Source of the DNA: Mauremys mutica
Lineage: Eukaryota > Chordata > Testudines > Geoemydidae
NCBI RefSeq assembly: GCF_020497125.1
Contig: NC_059082.1
Span: 61,458,948 to 61,522,947, forward strand
DNA length: 64,000 nt
Direction: 5' to 3'
Position 1 is the first letter of the stretch. Every line of letters begins with the position of its first letter. A program made the translations under genes and the position numbers. Below, piece by piece: positions 56,385 through 64,000 of this stretch. The notes under the pieces were generated by a model. It ran no database searches. It worked only from the letters and a program-made list of their open reading frames with translations, and was not told the DNA's origin.

Positions 56385-56600
56385 GAATTTACACTGGTGT
56401 AATTACATCAAGGTAGTTATGCCAGCACAAACCACTAATGGACATGCTCTGCACCAGGAAAAGCAGGACCTACCCTGTTGCTGTTTAGTTTGTTGTGTTA
56501 CTGGATTAAGGTGCACCAGTGTAAGTCCCTTTAAGAGGTTTGCATTGGTGTAACTATATCAATATATTACATCAGTACATATTTCCTTAATATAGGCAGA
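56385..56600. repeat. short DNA-transposon-like repeat
   Basis: TTTACACTGGTGTAATTACA near the left is echoed by GGTTTGCATTGGTGTAACTA near the right. Class not determined. Confidence 0.3.
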
Positions 56601-57216
56601 GCCTGAGTGGGTGGGAAGTGGCCTTCCTGTCTCAGGCCAGCTGCTCCTGGCCTTTTGCAGCTCTGCTTCTTCCTCCCTAACTAGCTCTTGTCTCTTGGCT
56701 TCTCCCTGGACCTCACTGCAGGATGCCAATCACCCAGCCAGGTGCTTTTTCTTTCACTTGCTCCTGGGTGCTTTTGGGGGGCACAGATTTGCAACACCTC
56801 TTCCTGCAGCTGGCAGGTGTGTCGCAGTCTCATTTTGGGGTTCATGGTGTGATAAAGATGTTTCCCTGCATGCTCTACCAGATCTCTGCTGCTCCCTGTC
56901 TTGCAGTTGGGTCTGGGGAATGAAGGAGAATTCTCTTAGCCCCCTGCCAAGCATCTGGTACTCCCATGACCCATACAGGTGTTTGGGGAGCAAAGAAGGC
57001 GGCTTCTGCACTAGACTCTTATTGTGCCCTGGCTTTGTACAGACACCAGGGGAAGAGGAGACACCTTTTCTGACCTGAAAAGTGAAATAACAGAAGCTTT
57101 GGTTTTACTGGTGAAAACCCTCTTGCAGGGCCCAGGGAAGCATGTGCACGTGCTTCACGAGAATGATGTCATCCATCACAAGAGAGAGAAAATGCAATTA
57201 ACCATACTGTGCTGTT

Positions 57217-57450
57217 AAACATATGAACATAAGAATGGCCATATTGGGTCACACCAATTGTCCATGTAGCCCAGTATCCTGTCTTCTGACAGTGGCCACT
57301 GCCAGGTGCTTCAGAGAGAATGAACAGAACAGGGCAATTATCAAGTGATCCATCCCCTATCATACATTTCCAGCATCTGGCAGTCAGAGGCTAGGGACAC
57401 CCAGAGCATGAGGTTGCATCCCTGACCATCTTGGCTAATAGCTATTGATG
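57217..57450 (-). repeat. CR1 LINE 3' end
   Basis: On the plus strand: ATAAGAATGGCCATATTGGG, TAGCCCAGTATCCTGTCTTC, GTGGCCACTGCCAGGTGCTT and CATCCCTGACCATCTTGGCT. This is the reverse complement of the 3' end of the CR1 at 51207-53204. 5'-truncated as usual for CR1. Confidence 0.9.
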
Positions 57451-58320
57451 GAACAAATAAAAGTAAAAAATTAGAGAAATATTTGTCTGCTAACTTCCTT
57501 CAGTTGTAGTAATATTAGGCGTTAATTGTAAAAAAACCCAAAAAACCTGTAAGTACAAAATTTTCAGGGAACGGTTATTTCAAGTTGATGATGTCCCTTT
57601 ATGGCAATATATTTTTAAAGAGCTATATGAAGCATTATCCATTAATATTTCTACATGGTGGATCAATTATATCTAAACGTTGCTGACAATTTAAAGATTT
57701 GGTTTATATGATTTCAAGTATATTTTTGACCATTTCTCCAAAGCCACAATTATAACACGTCTTTCACATGACTTCCAGAGAAAGTCAAGATAAGACATTT
57801 TTATCTCCTTAGCTGGGATTTGTATTTCCCCACACAGAGTTGATCCACTTTAATTTTCCAATAAAAACAAGTCTCTTTTGCTAAAAATGGTATGTTTACA
57901 TTAAAACTGCTAGGTGATGACTCAGTTGTTTGCCATCTTTGAAAAGTGAAATGATTTTTTCCTCATCCAGTTTTGCTGCAAACAGTAAATTGTGAAGTCA
58001 AGAGTTACAATGATATATATCCAAAGTAAAAAAGGAATGGAAGGAATGGTTCATCTTGTCTATACAACTCTGATTAATCAGCTATGTTTCGTTGTGATAG
58101 GAGTAGCTTTTGCCAAGTGTAAAAGAGAAGGTAAAGTTGAAAAGTATCTAACAAATTAGATATATTAGGAATTGTCCTGTTTAAAGTGAATTTATTGTTA
58201 GTGAAAGATGCCAGACTGCCAGCACTGGAAATGGATCCCTCCTATCAACACAACACACATGGCCCTGCCAAAATGCCTCAACCTGCCAGTCTAATAATAA
58301 CTAGATAAGCACTATGTATT
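57451..58320. other. upstream intergenic DNA, unassigned
   Basis: AT-rich single-copy-looking sequence; nothing recognised. Confidence 0.45.
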
Positions 58321-58329
58321 AATAACTTC

Positions 58330-58500
58330 ATTCAGAGACTCTCCAAGTGTTTGTATATTAGTTGATAATCTTCATAACTGCTCTGTAAGGGTAGTATTAA
58401 AATCTCCATTTTACCAGAGAGGTTAACTGACTTGTCCAAGGTCACATACTGATCCATTGTCTGAACCAGGATTGCAAGCTAAGATCTGTTCTTTAATCAG
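58330..58500 (-). repeat. MIR/CORE-type SINE
   Basis: On the plus strand: CTCCATTTTACCAGAGAGGT, TAACTGACTTGTCCAAGGTC and ACCAGGATTGCAAGC, the reverse complement of the conserved MIR/CORE-SINE body. An ancient amniote repeat; diverged. Confidence 0.65.
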
Positions 58501-58519
58501 TAGAAGAATCTGTCTTTAT

Positions 58520-58795
58520 CAGTATATTTCAGTGTCCAGACTTATTGTGTGACCTTGGGGAAGTCAACAGGGGCCTGATCTGATTGACTTCAATGGGCTT
58601 TGGATTGGACCTTGATTTCTCTGTTCCTCAGTTCTCTATCTGTAAAAAGACTTTCACTGTCTTATCTATTTAGTGGCAAGGGATGGAACCATGGAACAAG
58701 GGCTGTCTCTTACCTTTTGTATGTACACTGCCTAGCCCAATGGATTTCTGATCTTGACTGGGGTTTCTAGGCACTACTATAATATAAATAAGCAC
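58520..58795 (+). repeat. tRNA-derived SINE (diverged)
   Basis: Has TGTGTGACCTTGGGGAAGTC, CTCTGTTCCTCAGTTCTCTA, a tail with ACAAGGGCTGTCTCTTACCT, and GGTTTCTAGGCACTACTATA. A 'gactgacttcaatggg'-like insert separates the body parts. Confidence 0.65.
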
Positions 58796-59469
58796 AAGCA
58801 ACCAAGTTTAAGTGAAAATAAATCTGTGACACAATGTGACAAAAGCAGAGGGACTAACCATGCAAGTTATTCATCCATCCTGAATACATCCACCTTTTGC
58901 CTGGCTATGCAACACCTCCCCATATTGATGTTCAGTCTAATTTTTTCTGTTTACAAAACAAATGACTACCCGAGCATAAATGTAAAACCTACAAACGCAG
59001 TCTCTCCTAGTCCTATTTCCTCCACCTCTTTCTCTATCCCCACCCTCTGGAATAATCAGAAGAACAACTTCATCTCCTCCAATCCCTTCATTCACTTATT
59101 CTCTCTCCATTCATTCATGCCACTCATTCATCATTACCTTTTCTCCACAAATGACACACACTCTCTCTGTTTTTCACTTACCCTCCTGATTAACCCCAGA
59201 ATGCAAAAACAAGGCTGAGGGAGCACAAATATAGGTTGTATTATGGGCTCCAGCAAACTGACATCTGTTGTATTAGTTTAATCTCTCAGACATTAAGAAG
59301 TAGATTTTACTTATTTTAAACTAGGTATTTAGAATGTCAGTGTTCAATACAATGTTAGGACCTGATCCCACAATCTGATCTGCACAGGGAGCCTACTGAA
59401 GTCAAAAAGGGGGAGGGGAGTTGTCTGCCTGGATGGAGCAGATAGCAGAATCAGGGCCTTATTTTTGTA

Positions 59470-61400
59470 GACCTTCTTCACCATGCAGTTTTAGCCCCAA
59501 AGCCTTAATGGGGTTTAATACTACTAGTTAGTTGGAGAGTATTATAGCTTTCACTGGCAGTCAATGCTGAAGTTAACGGTGATTCTGCTGGACATGGCAG
59601 AGAAGAGCTACTGGATGATGAATAAGTTAAAACAAGTCAGGCCAATTGCAAAAGGAGAGAAAATTGAAAGATTAATTTGGAGAAAATATGTTTGTGATCT
59701 TTTAATTTAATTTTGTGATGAACAGAAAAAAAGGCTCAGAAGGCACGGGTTATTTTTCTCTTTCAAATAAAGGCCTCGATCGTGGAGGGAGATCTGTGCA
59801 GGCAGGCCCTTGCACCCACGTGGAGTCCAACTGAAGTCAGTGAGGCTCTGTATGGGCACTGAGATCTGACTGCATGAAGGCAACTGAAGGATTAGCACCA
59901 GCCTTTCTCCTCCTGTTAGTATTTTAGGAATATCAGAATTATGATGACTTGATGCCCCTGTTTTTGCTGGAGGAGAGGACCAGACAATTGGAATGGGAAT
60001 TTTCTTAGCCATCAGCTGACAAAGTGCACATGTGGAGGACATTGAATCTTTCACAAATAGAGTTTTTATACTAGGTGTTTGTTAGGAGCTTGAGTTAAAT
60101 GGGTGTTGGGAGAAACAACCTGACTAAAAATTTCTGCCTTCAATTGTTCCAGTTTCAAACTCTTGTAGCATCATACTCCCACCAGTTCTCTTGTTTCCGT
60201 GTGTCCTCCAGTAAAATTAGAGAGGTCAAAATGGTTCTTTTGTAAAGGGAGAAAAAAAATTGAAACCAACATTTTAAAATGTCTTCAGCCCTTCTTTATA
60301 AACTAACAAAACAAGGCACAATCTTTTTCTTCTCTGGAGAACACCTTTAAGAGAGATATAAAAGTGAGGAAAAGATTTCTCCAGATATCTGAAAATAGAT
60401 GAAGAATGAATGCAAACTGCAGGAATGCTGCTCCAGGACGCAGGAACAGCAGAGGAGAAGGTTCTCATACCACCAGTGCTAAGACTGTGCTGTGGGCAGA
60501 GAGGAGGCAGATACCAGATGAACAGAAAAAGCTGGGAAGAGAACAGAGATTAACATCTGGGTGGCAGCCTTAGGCAAGTTTACTGAGGGATTTAAAAATG
60601 ATGGGAGTGATTTTGAACTGGGATTCTGAAATGAAAGTGGATCCAGCTGAGGTGTCTCAGGATGGGAGTGCTCTGTACATATGAGAAGCATTCTACACAT
60701 GGTGGAGTCTGGAATGCTGGGATTGGGGGAACCACTGAGAAAAGAGTTGCAATAGACAGGATAAGGGGAGATGAAAGCATGAATGAAATTTCAGCAGAGG
60801 GGAAGTCAAAAGTAGCTATTGCAACTTCACTGCACTTATTTATTTTCAGTATTTAATCATGAATATTATATTGAATGCAATTTATTGAGCACACAATTCA
60901 TTTTTTTATTATTTGAGTAAGAATATTAAAAATCCAATTATTGCTAATAGCACAGCTTAAAGTAAACCGCCAGAACCTTTATTTCAGAAAGTCTGCTTTC
61001 TAAGGGGCCCAATCCTGCTTGAAATGAGTATCAAAGCTCCCACTGACTTTAGTGTAAGATTGGTCCCCTTCAATCTTAAGAGGCTGGACTTTGGGCTGCA
61101 TTTGCTTGTTTGTGCAGAAACTGAGCCCACTAAGTTCTTTTGGAAAATATGAACAAAAATCTGTATGACCATATTTGAGATACTGTATCAAACAAACAAA
61201 AAACGGGGTGTGTGAAAGCGAGGGTGTTTCCAGCTCAATTTTTCAGATGCCCCATATTTGGATCACTCAACAATTGCTTATTCTCTAACAGCTGAGATTC
61301 TCAAAAGTATTTAAGTATCTAGGTCCCACTGAAATTAATGGGAATTAGGTACCTAAATAGCTTTGAGAAGTCAGGCCTCTGCCAGGTATAAATGCCAGGT
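59470..61400. other. upstream intergenic DNA, unassigned
   Basis: No gene recognised. Short phrases such as 'ctgaagtcagtgaggctctg' (59831) and 'tcccactgactttagtgtaa' (61038) resemble common reptile repeat words, but I cannot define elements. Confidence 0.4.
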
Positions 61401-62109
61401 ATAAATGCCCTCTTCCTGATATCACAATCAGTTTCTTCTTGTCTGCAACTGGCAAAGGAGCTTCCTGCAGGATGAGTACAGCTGTGCTAATATTTGAGGT
61501 TGTTGCCTTGAGCAATTCCTTGCATGTTGAAACCTGCTTTGATACTTGATTTTCCTAGTCTCTGTGGAGACCTCTTTAGAACTTTGTCACAGATGAGCTG
61601 TTAGTGCTCACCACCCTTTTGTGCCTCAATGTTTTCAGTGCCTTGGTACTTACAAGGTGCTTTGCTTTGGTGTTTTGGTGCTCCAGCACCTGCAGGATGT
61701 TAGCCCTGTAGGATGGCCTCACCACCGAAATGCCACACTGTGACCATCCAATCTGAGGGCTGTGCCAAAATGTTGGCTCTTTGACTCATTTGAACCTCCT
61801 TTCAAGGGAGGGAAGTGAGGCTCTACTTCATGATAATGCTTTCATGCTAAGCGGCTTCAAAGGCTCTCAGTCCCCTTCTACAGAGGACCTCAGCACCAGA
61901 AGCCAAAGGGCCATACGCTATCTTTCAATAAAAGACAAGAGGTTGTTGAAATGGTGCAACGCACTTAGCCAGCCTGGCAGGACCTCTATATCAAAGGCAG
62001 AACCTTTTGCCCCACTGGGTCCTGGTCACTTGGACACAAGACTGCTGAGCATCATTTGGCTGGGCTTCAAGTTTAGAAAGCCTTACAAGTCCAAATGGAA
62101 AGGGTCTAA

Positions 62110-64000
62110 GGCATGATGCAAGCACCTCCAAGCGGGCCCCTTTACCTGACCTGCACAAAACCTCCTTGGCTATCTATTTTACCTGTCTGAGACTAAAACG
62201 TAAAGAATAATTCCATCCAAGTACATTTGACAACCATTTTGACCTATCATGGATTAGTGTAAGATAGACCATGGTCTCTGTACCACTATGTCAGGTTCAT
62301 ATGGGGCTGGATGTTTTTGAAGTTTCCTACTAAAAAGCTTTCTGTCAAGACATATTCCTGTGGCCTGAAGTTGATAAAAGCTCCTGTTGAACCATTCGTT
62401 TTCCTGTAAGCTTAAGTTTCTATCTTAGAAGGTCGTTTTCCTGATGATAGTGACTTCAGCTCACAGCAGAGGTGAAAGTAAGCGGGTACGGGACGGTACG
62501 GAGGACTGGTAAGAAAAGGAGACTGGCTGAGGGAGAGAGAAGCCTGCCCCCTGCATAAGAATAGTTTAAACTCAGCTGTTCCCTGAGTGGTTCAGCCCTC
62601 AGGGTTAGGAGTGGTTTCTGGCATCCTTGTTAATTTCACTCACAGTAGCTGCGGGGAGTGGGGAGGGTGTGTTTGACCGTGGCAGGGGCAGTCCTTGTCT
62701 GCCCCCGGGATGAGGGGGTCTTGTCTCCCATAATATACACAACAAATATAAGCATTTGGCTGCACAGCTTAAATCCAGAGCTAATAAAAGCAGGTGGAGG
62801 GGGAAAACTCACTGTCACATTGGTTTCTCGCCCCTCCTCTAGCCAGGCTGCAGACAAGGCTCTGCATTCCTCCCCTCCTCCCCTCCCAGCAGGGGTTCTC
62901 CTCTAGGCTCTAGCTTGCAGTAGGGAAACTGGCTGAGATGCCTGCTGCTGCTGCCTGCATAAGAACAGTTTAAACTCAGCTATTCCCTGCGCAGTTCAGC
63001 CCCCAGGGTTAGAAGCCGTTTCTGGCATCCTTGTTAATTTCACTTTCAGTTGTTGTTAGGGGTGGGGAAGAGTTTGTGTGTGATCATGGCAGGGGCAGTT
63101 CTTTTCTGCCCCTGGGATGAGGGGATCTCCTATACACAAAAAAACACAATCAAAATCAGGAACCATTTCCAAGTTCAAATCTATCCCATTCCCTCCCCAG
63201 CAGAGGATCATGGTTGTGATGTCCAAACTGCTTGCAGATCTTTGAAATGTTACTGAACCACGCAGGGAACAGCTGAGTTTAAACCATTTTTAGGCAGGAG
63301 GCAGGCTTCTCCCTCCCTCAGCCAGTCTCCCTGCTGCAAGCTAGAGGGAAGCCCCTGCTGCAGCTGCTCAGTGCCAGGCAGGGAGAAAGCATGGAGCCTC
63401 GTGTCCGCAGCCTGGCTGGAGGAGGAGGGAAGACACTGAGAAAAATGTGACAGTGAGTTTTCACTTTTTCAGGCTTATTCCAATAGTAAAGTTTTATTAC
63501 AGACAGTACTGGTAGTAGTAATAGTAGCTTTATTTTCTCTATCTATGTCATGCAATGGGAGGGATCCATGAAGTGTGTAGGAGAGGTGGGTTGCTTGCAA
63601 TTAGACCATATGGGTAAGAAATGTAAATTACTTTCACCCCTGCCCAAACCCAGGGCTCCCAGCCGCCTCTGCAACTGGTAGCTCCAGGGGTGATTTAAAG
63701 GGCCTGGCTCCTAGCTTCAGCTGAATCCCTGAGCCCTTTAAATCCTGATTTAAAAGCTCTGGGATTTAAAGGCCCCACCTCTTCCGATAGAGGCCACGCC
63801 TCTTCTGGTTGAGGCCCCTCCTCCTCCGCAGGACTCTGGAGTACTGGCAAGTCCTTTAAGTTACTTTCACCCCTGGCTCACAGAGTTAGTTTCAGGCCTA
63901 GTGACTGATCTACCTTCTACCATCTTTACAATGACACTAAATTCCCTCCCAAGATGGAGTTGGAGTTACTCTTTAATGAGCCTAACACCCTACCATTTTT
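62110..64000 (+). pseudogene. decayed DIRS-like retrotransposon tyrosine recombinase, split by a hAT-like insertion
   Basis: In the plus strand before the insertion, frames give SIQVHLTTILTYHGL, FIWGWMFLKFP and CGLKLIKAPVEPF. Just at the break comes KVVFLMIVTSAH, and after 63883 the frame resumes RVSFRPSD, stop, STFYHLYNDTKFPPK. The block 'K-V-F-L-x-x-x-T-S-A-x-R-x-x-E' is how I know the start of the recombinase domain in DIRS1-type elements. Several stops and frame changes make it dead. The insertion duplicated 8 bases inside the 'TSA' codons. Identification rests on remembered family patterns and needs a search. Confidence 0.5.
62467..63875. mobile_element. hAT-like element, 1409 bp, exact 8-bp target duplication
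   Basis: Ends CAGAGGTGAAAGTAAG and AGTTACTTTCACCCCTG are inverted. GCTCACAG is duplicated at 62459-62466 and 63876-63883. Inside are two direct copies of a block (62530-62720 and 62930-63130) and an inverted, partial copy (63240-63470). An internal end-like sequence TTACTTTCACCCCTG also lies at about 63627-63642. No transposase frame was seen. Confidence 0.8.

Noticed and set aside
58754..59218. 154-codon open frame at 58.75-59.22 kb
   Set aside because: Ser/His/Thr/Asn-rich translation of pyrimidine-rich repeat-like DNA starting inside a SINE tail; no domain and no splice context.
50600..64000. A neighbouring gene on the plus strand, such as the gene next to USP7 in mammals
   Set aside because: No spliced coding pattern was seen; all coding-like similarity here is CR1, LINE or DIRS-like.

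Overview
This is a vertebrate nuclear genomic window, almost certainly from a sauropsid and most probably a turtle. It is AT-rich, intron-dominated DNA packed with sauropsid repeats: CR1 LINEs, tRNA-derived SINEs, many hAT, mariner and Harbinger-like miniature elements, Penelope-like element (PLE) ends and a DIRS-like remnant. It has one CpG island. The turtle assignment is an inference from repeat content; nothing here was searched.

The only conventional gene I can support is the 5' part of USP7 (HAUSP), a ubiquitin-specific protease, on the minus strand. Six coding exons can be placed to the base by conserved protein sequence, GT/AG splice sites and phase: 48812-48887, 11353-11457, 8681-8879, 6592-6730, 5644-5732 and 4307-4415. 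Together they make exactly 717 bases (239 codons), covering the Gln/His-rich N-terminus, the whole MATH (TRAF-like) substrate-binding domain and the start of the catalytic domain with its nucleophilic cysteine. Intron 1 is about 37 kb. The rest of the gene lies beyond position 1. The CpG island at about 48540-50050 is the promoter region.

Layout: 1-4306 is part of intron 6 (CR1 and SINE scraps, a probable solo LTR, a PLE end with target duplication). 4307-11457 holds exons 6 to 2 with short introns. 11458-48811 is intron 1, which holds dispersed repeats, a CR1 3' region at 21.2-22.7 kb, a mariner-like element at 26.6-27.4 kb and a multi-level nest of transposons at 34.3-37.9 kb. It also holds an insertion built around a perfect 85-bp inverted repeat at 44.1 kb. 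48.5-50.1 kb is the promoter island. 50.3-64 kb is upstream intergenic DNA with a PLE insertion, a 2-kb dead CR1, a CORE/MIR-type SINE, and a decayed DIRS-like tyrosine recombinase split by a 1.4-kb hAT-like element.

I found no CRISPR, operon, rRNA, intact tRNA or second protein-coding gene. The most interesting material is the PLE family. Its copies carry inverted ends, 9-13 bp target duplications, a GIY-YIG-like coding remnant and a recurring motif that resembles a hammerhead ribozyme core but lacks a visible stem I.
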